Assembly (NCBI GenBank): GCA_963636105.1
Contig: CAVHIG010000041.1
Coordinates: forward strand, 1 to 19,133
Source of the DNA: CAVHIG01 sp963636105
GTDB taxonomy: Bacteria > Bacillota > Clostridia > Peptostreptococcales > Anaerovoracaceae
Reading direction: 5' to 3'
Length of the DNA stretch: 19,133 nucleotides
The position numbers were made by a program, and so were the translations under genes. This document shows positions 14,088 to 19,133 of this stretch, one piece after another; the first letter of the stretch is position 1, and every line of letters starts with the position of its first letter. Under the pieces are notes generated by a model. That model made no database searches. It saw only the letters and a program-made list of their open reading frames with translations, and was not told the DNA's origin.

Positions 14088-14930
14088 TTATCGTCTGTAT
14101 TTGCAGGTGGCTGCCATGCTGCAGCGGCTGCATTTGTGGCCGGCCGCGTGTCCGGATGTACGGGTGGCCGGGACTCCATCTTCGCTTGCCAGGCCGGTCT
14201 CTTCGGATTGGCAGGCTGCTGCCTGATAGTCTGCTGGCTGGCTGGCTGCTGCCTGATAGTCTGCGGGCTGATAGTCTGCAATCAAGAGATATATGTCGCT
14301 AAGTCTGTCAGCGTCAGGCTTTTGGGCAGACAGTCCGATGACCCCCGTGACGGACTTGCGCGGCGTCAGGAGGCTGCTGTCGCTTGAGGCCAGGCCTATG
14401 CGCTTTCCGGCATCCAGAAGCGACAGCAGCCTCGCCTGCACCGAAAGAGGGAAATCCCCGTACCCGGGGCTGAATCGGAAGGTTTGCCAGAGCCCCGGGC
14501 TCTTTCGGTGCAGGAGCAGGTCTGCCTCCCGGCAGACCTGCTCGGACGCCGCGCTTGCCAGTGCATCCATTACAACGGCTTTTGTCATATCTGTAATTTC
14601 GGCTTTTCTTATAAGCCGGTCCACCTCAAGTCCAAGCGTAGTAGCCTGCAAAACCACAAATTCACATCCCGCAAGATGCGCCCTTATATCCTGTCCCAGC
14701 TCTCCATTCAAAAATGGCAGAGGACAGTCTTCTATTCTAAATTTCTTATATACATAGCCAGGCCTTGCCATAGCCGCGATCTCTTTTTCACACTCGGCTG
14801 CTATTTCCAAAATTTTCCTTTTGCTCTCTTCAAAAGCACCCTCTCCGCCATTTTCAGGTTTGACAGGACTTTCAAAAATACCCAAATATCGCAGGGCATC
14901 ACGACGCGTAATTTCGTCAAATTCCATCAT
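14088..14930 (-). CDS. Stand-alone MetH reactivation (AdoMet-binding activation) domain protein
   Basis: A 280-residue homologue of the C-terminal activation domain of methionine synthase, expected to bind AdoMet and re-methylate oxidised cobalamin on the neighbouring MetH. EITRRDALRYLG (6-17) is the usual opening of the stand-alone form. RFSPGYGDFPLSVQ (152-165) and TPRKSVTGVIGL (189-200) are core activation-domain motifs. The C-terminus CSRCSMAATCKYR (C267, C270, C276) resembles the cysteine motif of stand-alone members. Residues about 218-262 are a low-complexity insert with QPADYQAAA twice (30-bp duplication). The start ATG overlaps the metF stop by four bases (ATGA), so translation is probably coupled, and no good Shine-Dalgarno is visible. 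The coding sequence also holds three long perfect inverted repeats at 14370-14543. Confidence 0.88.
   Translation of the reverse strand: MMEFDEITRRDALRYLGIFESPVKPENGGEGAFEESKRKILEIAAECEKEIAAMARPGYVYKKFRIEDCPLPFLNGELGQDIRAHLAGCEFVVLQATTLGLEVDRLIRKAEITDMTKAVVMDALASAASEQVCREADLLLHRKSPGLWQTFRFSPGYGDFPLSVQARLLSLLDAGKRIGLASSDSSLLTPRKSVTGVIGLSAQKPDADRLSDIYLLIADYQPADYQAAASQPADYQAAACQSEETGLASEDGVPATRTSGHAAGHKCSRCSMAATCKYRR
14212..14271. repeat. 30-bp in-frame tandem duplication in the activation gene
   Basis: GCCTGATAGTCTGC recurs at 14221 and 14251 inside a 30-base unit encoding QPADYQAAA plus one residue. A further partial match (CTGATAGTCTGC) begins near 14268. It lies in the low-complexity region before the C-terminal cysteines. 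Confidence 0.7.
14370..14543. repeat. Cluster of three perfect inverted repeats inside the activation gene
   Basis: Repeat 1: GAGGCTGCTGTCGCTT (14370-14385) with its complement at 14418-14433 (16 bp). Repeat 2: CCTGCACCGAAAGAG (14435-14449) with 14500-14514 (15 bp), enclosing CCCGGGGCT/AGCCCCGGG (14463-14471/14491-14499). Repeat 3: GAGCAGGTCTGC (14514-14525) with 14532-14543 (12 bp, 6-base loop). All three lie within codons of conserved protein motifs. Confidence 0.85.
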
Positions 14931-15793
14931 AGCAGGTTTATTACGCTCTCATAGATCTTCTTTGCCACATACGGATTATTCATTGTATAGAGATGTATAC
15001 CCTCCACGTCATTTGCGATGAGATCCACAATCTGATCCACCGCATAGGCAATGCCGGCGTCCATCATCGCATCAGTATCTCCATATTTATTTATGATCTT
15101 TGCGAGCTTTTGCGGGATAGACGCGCCGCAGGTAGCCACCATGCGCTCTACCTGCTTTTTGCTTGTCACAGGCATTATTCCGGCTGACACAGGCGCATTT
15201 ATGCCCAGGCCGCGCGCCTTGTCCATGAAGTCGTAGAAAAAGCTATTGTCAAAGAAGAGCTGAGTTACGAGTGTATCCACACCGCAGTCGACCTTGTGTT
15301 TGAGATTTCTCAAATCAGCCTCAGGGCTCTCCGCCTCGCAATGTGCTTCAGGATAGCAGGCCGCGGAAATTCCGAAGTCTCCGTGCGCGCGTATGAATTC
15401 TATCAGCTCGCAGGCATACTTAAAATCCGTCTTTGGCGGCACGTCCGGATTGATGTCACCGCGCAAGGCGAGAATGTTTTCGATATTGTGCGCCTTCATG
15501 TCTTCGAGGATGTTGACAACGTCGTCTTTTGTGCTGTTTACGCAGGTCAGATGCATCATGGATTCGCGCTTGCATTCATTTTTTATCATCGACACGATGT
15601 CGCGCGTACTCGTATCTGCGGCATTTCCGCCCGCGCCGTAGGTCACGCTGATGTAATCAGGCTTCAGCGTCTCAATGTTCTTTATTCTCTCGAGCATTGA
15701 AATTACAGTCTCTACCGGGCTTGTAGCCTTTGGCGGAAATACCTCAAAGGAAAATACCGTGCGTCCTTTACCAAAAAAATCCTTAATTTTCAT
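14927..15793 (-). CDS. metF: 5,10-methylenetetrahydrofolate reductase
   Basis: This FAD enzyme makes 5-methyl-THF, the methyl donor used by MetH downstream. It has 288 residues, close to the bacterial norm. FSFEVFPPK carries the catalytic Glu (E17). VTYGAGG (50-56) follows, and NILALRGD (106-113) carries the Asp that contacts the flavin and folate. AACYPEAH and QLFFDN (substrate and flavin loops) and the GIMPV segment are also present. GAAGAGG lies nine bases before the ATG. The TGA stop overlaps the start of the activation gene, which is followed by metH. The three form a tight methionine-methyl-cycle unit. Upstream is a purine-rich tandem-repeat spacer instead of an obvious promoter, so transcription may come from the PhzF-like gene. 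Confidence 0.97.
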   Translation of the reverse strand: MKIKDFFGKGRTVFSFEVFPPKATSPVETVISMLERIKNIETLKPDYISVTYGAGGNAADTSTRDIVSMIKNECKRESMMHLTCVNSTKDDVVNILEDMKAHNIENILALRGDINPDVPPKTDFKYACELIEFIRAHGDFGISAACYPEAHCEAESPEADLRNLKHKVDCGVDTLVTQLFFDNSFFYDFMDKARGLGINAPVSAGIMPVTSKKQVERMVATCGASIPQKLAKIINKYGDTDAMMDAGIAYAVDQIVDLIANDVEGIHLYTMNNPYVAKKIYESVINLL

Positions 15794-15838
15794 AAATTTC
15801 TACCTCTTCTTTCTAAACTCTCTACACTTTTTACTTTT

Positions 15839-16010
15839 ATTGCTTTCCTTGTCTTTCGGAACTTCTCTTATCTCTTATTGCCTCCTTTTATTTTTTGGCT
15901 CTTCTCTTATTTTTTATTGCTTTCCTTTATTTTTTGGCTCTTCTCTTATTTTTATTGCCTTCCCTTATTTTTTGGCTCTTTTCTTATCTTTTATTGCTTT
16001 CCTTCGCCTT
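15839..16010. repeat. 38-39 bp tandem repeat (four units plus a partial one)
   Basis: Units begin ATTGCTTTCC or ATTGCCTTCC-like at 15839, 15877, 15916 and 15954, with a partial unit at 15993. Each contains TTATTTTTTGGCTCTTCTC except the degenerate first. The minus-strand transcript would be almost pure purine. There are no unique spacers, so it is not CRISPR. It fills the gap between the PhzF-like gene and metF. Confidence 0.85.
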
Positions 16011-16012
16011 TT

Positions 16013-17116
16013 CTATATATCTATTTCTCCGGCGGCGAGCGTCACTGCGAAGCCGCCTACCTTTATCTTTATCCCGCCGCGCTTGCACATGTGCACTTCC
16101 TCGTTAGCCAAGGCAGCCTTGCTTGTCCCACTTTCTCGGCTGCTTTGTAAGTGCACTTCCTCATTAGCCAAGGCAGCCTTGCTTGCCCCACTTTCTCGGC
16201 CGCATAACGGTGATCCGCTGGTATCACTTGAAGCTGCTTCTCTGCCCTCGCCCAAATGTAATTCGTCATCGCTTGATGCTAATTCTTCGCCGTCCGTCAG
16301 GAGCAGCGTGGATATTTTGGAATGCCTTCCCATTTTTTCACCCTGAATCACTGTATTCACGACATTTTCCTTAATCAGGCCGTAGTCGTAGAGATAATAT
16401 GTCAGTGCGCCGTTTGACGTTCCGGTCGCAGCCTCCTCGTCAATTTCGTAGAGCGGCGCAAAATTTCTCGCATGTATAAGCCCGTCCTTTGCGTTGCACG
16501 TAAACGCATGCACGCCCGTGACCTCATAACGTCTGGAAAGTTCTGTAAGCGCTGCAAAATCCGGCGCGATTTTTTCAAGCTCTGCCTCGTCTCTCACCGG
16601 CAGCATTATGTCCGCAAGGCCTGTGGAGACCTTCCTTGGGAGAAGGTATTTTTGCGGAAACTGCGTTGTTTCTCCTTGGCGCTCGGGGTCAAGGCCCATG
16701 ACACGGTATAGCCCGGCGAGCTCCGCCGTTTCCGCGATAAATTCAAAAAAGCGCGGCTGTGCCATGTCCATAAGGATTGAATCTTTATTCACGACTATCT
16801 CAAGGCTACCCGCAAGTGTCTCGTTTGTGTATGTCCTGCCGGCCTTTATGATGCCGCGCTGCAAAAGCGTGTAAAACGCGCCGATAGTCGCATGCCCGCA
16901 GAGCTCGACTTCAGCCGCCGGCGTAAAGTAACGGCATTGAAAGCGGGTATCACCAAGCCGCCTGACAAAGGCAGTTTCCGAGTATCTGAGCTCCGCAGCC
17001 GTTTTTCGCATAAGCTCATCCTCCGGGAAATCCGCACACTCCGGCAAAATCACGACACCCGCGGGGTTTCCGCCAAAAATTCTATCTGTAAAAACGTCTA
17101 CTATTTGGAATTGCAT
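16013..17116 (-). CDS. PhzF family epimerase/isomerase-like protein with a C-terminal insert
   Basis: A 367-residue member of the PhzF family (diaminopimelate-epimerase fold), whose few characterised members are isomerases. The substrate here is unknown. The start MQFQIVDVFTDRIFGGNPAGVV is typical. The catalytic Glu is E47 (RYSETAF). FTPAAEVELCGHATIGA (64-80) and AATGTSNGAL (229-238) are the two signature loops. Family members are usually about 260-300 residues. The excess is an insert of roughly 70 residues (about 276-347) between GRHSKIS and the final strand IKVGGFAVTL, rich in Ser, Glu and Ala. The insert contains a 20-residue duplication (60 bp, period from 16091 to 16151). An extended -10 promoter lies upstream. 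Only the pyrimidine-rich tandem-repeat spacer separates it from metF. Confidence 0.88.
   Translation of the reverse strand: MQFQIVDVFTDRIFGGNPAGVVILPECADFPEDELMRKTAAELRYSETAFVRRLGDTRFQCRYFTPAAEVELCGHATIGAFYTLLQRGIIKAGRTYTNETLAGSLEIVVNKDSILMDMAQPRFFEFIAETAELAGLYRVMGLDPERQGETTQFPQKYLLPRKVSTGLADIMLPVRDEAELEKIAPDFAALTELSRRYEVTGVHAFTCNAKDGLIHARNFAPLYEIDEEAATGTSNGALTYYLYDYGLIKENVVNTVIQGEKMGRHSKISTLLLTDGEELASSDDELHLGEGREAASSDTSGSPLCGRESGASKAALANEEVHLQSSRESGTSKAALANEEVHMCKRGGIKIKVGGFAVTLAAGEIDI
16088..16207. repeat. 60-bp in-frame tandem duplication in the PhzF-like gene
   Basis: GTGCACTTCCTC and the following 47 bases recur at 16091 and 16151 with few differences. The encoded units share ESGxSKAALANEEVH (residues 308-322 and 328-342). 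The period is a multiple of three, so the frame is kept. Confidence 0.85.
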
Positions 17117-17177
17117 TTTTTCCCTTTCTGCGCAGCGGCACTATATTCGGTAGCAGGCGCGCCACGCATACACTAAA

Positions 17178-17186
17178 ATTATATCA
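17178..17186 (-). promoter_or_regulatory. Extended -10 promoter of the PhzF-like gene
   Basis: TGATATAAT on the minus strand (17186-17178) combines a TGn extension with a consensus -10, about 60 bases before the start codon. The -35 region is only T-rich, as tolerated by extended -10 promoters. Confidence 0.55.
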
Positions 17187-17302
17187 GGTATCAGACAGAA
17201 AAAAAAGAGTAAAAACACGACATACTCAGAGAAAAACTAGCAGCTTACTGCTCAACCGGCTCACTTGATATTCAATCTTGCCCGATTGATAGTTCAAAAC
17301 AA

Positions 17303-17343
17303 AATGCCGACCTGCGGGAGTAAAATATCCCGCGGCCGGCATT
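17303..17343 (-). terminator. Intrinsic terminator of gap
   Basis: On the minus strand, a GC-rich stem (17343-17328 with 17319-17303, one or two mismatches) closes over an 8-base loop and is followed by TTTTGTTTT. It lies about 60 bases after the gap stop codon. Confidence 0.85.
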
Positions 17344-17401
17344 GCTTTGGCGTATTGGTTTTAATATTTTGCCTGGAAGTACTATCTTTGGTGTGTCTGC
17401 T

Positions 17402-18421
17402 TTACAGAAGAGTGCCCATATGCTTGAGTGTCTTCACAAGCTGTGAAGTGTAGCTCATTTCATTGTCATACCAAGCTACAAGTCTTACTTCGTAGATGTG
17501 TGTTCCGCATTTTTCTGCCAGAGTCTGAGTCGCGTCGAAGAGTGAGCCGTATGACATTCCGATGATGTCGCTGGACACGAGCTGTTCTTCAGAATATCCG
17601 AACGAATCGTTTGCGGCGGCCTTCATCGCCGCATTGAGGCCCTCGACCGATACGCTATCTGTCATATCCTTCAGTGTAGCGTCCAGGATAGTAATAGAAC
17701 CTGACGGAACCGGCACTCTCTGCGCAGAGCCTATCAGCTTTCCTGCCAGCTCCGGAATTACAAGGCCTATAGCCTTTGCGGCACCTGTGCTGTTTGGAAC
17801 GATATTTACAGCGCCTGCTCTTGCACGTCTGAAATCGCCCTTTCTGTGCGGTCCGTCCAGGATCATCTGGTCTCCTGTGTAGGCATGTATGGTCGTCATA
17901 AATCCTGTCCTGAGCTCTCTATATTCGTTCAGCGCCTTTGCCATAGGAGCAAGGCAGTTTGTCGTGCAGCTTGCGCCGGAAACCACTGTATCTTCCTTTG
18001 TGAGCACGTTGTGGTTTACTCCGTATACGATGGTCGGCAGATCGTCACCTGCAGGTGCTGAGATAAGTACCTTCTTTGCGCCGGCTTTGATATGCGCCTG
18101 TGATTTTTGCTTCGACGCAAAGAAGCCTGTGCACTCAAGCACGATATCTACTCCAAGCTCTCCCCACGGTAGCTGCTCAGGATCGGCTGAGGAATACACT
18201 GAAATTTCCTTTCCATCAACGATTATGCTTTTGTCTGTGCTTTCAACGGTATGATCTCTGTAAGGTCCCTGCACACTGTCATATTTCAGAAGATATGCCA
18301 GCATTTCAGGCTTTGTAAGATCATTTATAGCTACCACGTCTATATCCGCGTCAGTAAAAATCTTTCTGAATGCCAGTCTTCCTATTCTTCCAAATCCATT
18401 GATTGCAACTTTGATGCTCAT
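17402..18421 (-). CDS. gap: Glyceraldehyde-3-phosphate dehydrogenase, type I
   Basis: This cytoplasmic glycolytic enzyme oxidises glyceraldehyde 3-phosphate with phosphate to 1,3-bisphosphoglycerate. From the ATG at 18421 it has 339 residues, a normal length. INGFGRIGR (7-15) is the nucleotide loop, and D34 after AIN suggests NAD preference. SGASCTTNCLAP carries the catalytic C152, and H179 in TTIHAYTGDQ is the partner base. WYDNEMSYTSQLV closes the protein. An in-frame GTG four codons upstream (18433) is possible, but the ATG fits the family start MSIKVAINGFGR and has AGGGG about 11 bases upstream. It has its own promoter about 100 bases before the start and a terminator after it, so it appears monocistronic here. 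Confidence 0.97.
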   Translation of the reverse strand: MSIKVAINGFGRIGRLAFRKIFTDADIDVVAINDLTKPEMLAYLLKYDSVQGPYRDHTVESTDKSIIVDGKEISVYSSADPEQLPWGELGVDIVLECTGFFASKQKSQAHIKAGAKKVLISAPAGDDLPTIVYGVNHNVLTKEDTVVSGASCTTNCLAPMAKALNEYRELRTGFMTTIHAYTGDQMILDGPHRKGDFRRARAGAVNIVPNSTGAAKAIGLVIPELAGKLIGSAQRVPVPSGSITILDATLKDMTDSVSVEGLNAAMKAAANDSFGYSEEQLVSSDIIGMSYGSLFDATQTLAEKCGTHIYEVRLVAWYDNEMSYTSQLVKTLKHMGTLL

Positions 18422-18528
18422 AATAAGTAACACCCCTCTCTTATACTATATACTATTTAAAATTTTTACACTAATGATTTTATTGTGCCGTCGGATTTTT
18501 TGCCGGCCTTTTTCTGTGTGTTTTTTAT

Positions 18529-18558
18529 ATTATAACACTATCATACCACTTTTGTCAT
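18529..18558 (-). promoter_or_regulatory. Promoter of gap
   Basis: On the minus strand, ATGACA (18558-18553), an 18-base spacer and consensus TATAAT (18534-18529). The leader of about 100 nt is AU-rich with a small imperfect GC stem near 18487-18508. Confidence 0.65.
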
Positions 18559-19029
18559 CACTTTTGGTAAATTTTTTTATATTTTATGCGCAAATAATAG
18601 TAACTTTATGTAATGTTTTTGTAAAGTTGATACGAAGTAAGGACGTTATATCCTATATTGTGCGAACTTTCGAGTCATTGCCAGTTTCGCTCCAAACAGC
18701 GAATACAATAAGCTGCCTCAAAGCTACATTATTTTTATATGCGCCTTTGATCCCTTTGATGGCGGCAGGCACATATATACCTTCGAGTTACTGTTCAGAC
18801 CGCGCGAGGCTGTCATGGGGCAAAATCCGGCCTGCTGGTAGATTATTTTGCAAGAAATCCACTTTTTATCTACCTACTGAGGCCAGCACCGGAAGTCTCA
18901 CACGTCACATACACAGAATCGTCGAGAAGGTCAAACGCGGAAAGGTGGTGTCATATATGAATTTGCAAGAGCTTTTGAGCTTACGCCCTCGCCCTTTCGG
19001 GTTCGAGCCCCTTTTGTATTTTTACAACG
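18559..19029. other. Intergenic region without a recognisable gene
   Basis: Reading frames on both strands here look like noise, and none has a family I recognise. A 7-bp inverted repeat GGTAGAT/ATCTACC is at 18837-18843/18868-18874. GGGTTCGAGCCCC at 18999-19011 matches the T-arm of the adjacent tRNA in the opposite orientation. TTGTATTTTTACAA (19014-19027) is a small dyad. Confidence 0.5.
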
Positions 19030-19057
19030 AAAAAACCACTCTCACGAGTGGTTTTTT
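19030..19057 (-). terminator. Intrinsic terminator after tRNA-Lys
   Basis: AAAAAACCACTC (19030-19041) and GAGTGGTTTTTT (19046-19057) form a perfect 12-bp stem with a 4-base loop. The sequence is symmetric, with T-runs on both strands, so it could act in both directions. It lies five bases beyond the CCA end of the tRNA. Confidence 0.88.
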
Positions 19058-19061
19058 CTCT

Positions 19062-19133
19062 TGGTACACCATCAGGGGCTCGAACCCTGGACACCCTGAT
19101 TAAGAGTCAGGTGCTCTACCAGCTGAGCTAATG
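19062..19133 (-). tRNA. tRNA-Lys (CTT), 5' end cut by window edge
   Basis: Reading the minus strand, the D arm is GCTCAGCTGGTAGAGC. The anticodon stem CCTGA/TCAGG holds the loop CTCTTAA with anticodon CTT (19104-19102). The T arm is CAGGGTTCGAGCCCCTG. The acceptor 3' strand ATGGTGT, discriminator A and an encoded CCA end at 19062. Only the last three bases of the 5' acceptor strand (CAT) are inside the window. It reads AAG codons. Confidence 0.95.

Noticed and set aside
15839..16010. CRISPR array candidate
   Set aside because: Repeats are directly contiguous with no unique spacers, and no cas genes are present. It is a simple tandem array.
18840..19012. Second tRNA on the plus strand ending at the T-arm-like sequence
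   Set aside because: Only three of five T-stem pairs form and no D arm or anticodon arm can be fitted upstream.
18399..19103. A 234-codon plus-strand open frame running from gap to the tRNA
   Set aside because: It overlaps the gap start, crosses the terminator and the tRNA, and its end reads like translated tRNA (RGSNPGHPD). Not a gene.

Overview
The window looks like a chromosomal segment of an anaerobic Firmicute, most likely class Clostridia and possibly Lachnospiraceae-like. This is inferred from gene content, not from a search: a fused chorismate mutase-prephenate dehydratase, a cobalamin methionine synthase whose activation domain is a separate gene next to metF, purine-rich Shine-Dalgarno sites and sigma70-type promoters. 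Base composition is moderate. Almost every gene is on the minus strand. The one exception is the mgtC-like gene.

Region by region, in minus-strand transcription order from the right. A partial tRNA-Lys (CTT) with its own terminator lies at the right edge. About 600 bp with no recognisable gene separates it from gap (GAPDH), which has its own promoter and a strong terminator. Next come a PhzF-family gene with a long low-complexity insert, a 38-39 bp tandem-repeat spacer, then metF, the MetH activation protein, metH, a HutD-like/two-TM fusion and a low-specificity threonine aldolase, all co-directional. An MFS transporter follows with its own promoter and converges on the mgtC-like gene. mgtC is divergent from the last block, a shikimate/phenylalanine operon in the order pheA, aroB, aroC, aroE-aroK fusion, aroQ (cut by the left edge). 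This operon has a good promoter about 40 nt before pheA.

How the genes work together. AroB, AroQ, AroE-AroK and AroC give five chorismate-pathway activities: DHQ synthase, DHQ dehydratase, shikimate dehydrogenase, shikimate kinase and chorismate synthase. PheA then takes chorismate to phenylpyruvate. DAHP synthase, EPSP synthase and a tyrosine-branch enzyme are not in the window. MetF supplies 5-methyl-THF, MetH uses it to methylate homocysteine, and the activation protein re-methylates oxidised cobalamin.

The most unusual signal is a modular family of intergenic repeats filling six co-directional gene gaps (459-866, 2334-2622, 3823-3951, 4966-5216, 10002-10136, 11262-11441). It has MITE-like inverted ends, a long near-perfect hairpin (M1) and a second hairpin (M2) whose arms change in a compensatory way between copies. 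The repeats run up to, or encode, the stop codons of aroB and aroC and abut those of pheA and metH. Other unexplained structure includes three consecutive perfect inverted repeats (16, 15 and 12 bp) inside the MetH-activation gene, a 42-bp leader segment shared by aroC and metH, and several disordered inserts, some with in-frame duplications, in otherwise conserved enzymes.
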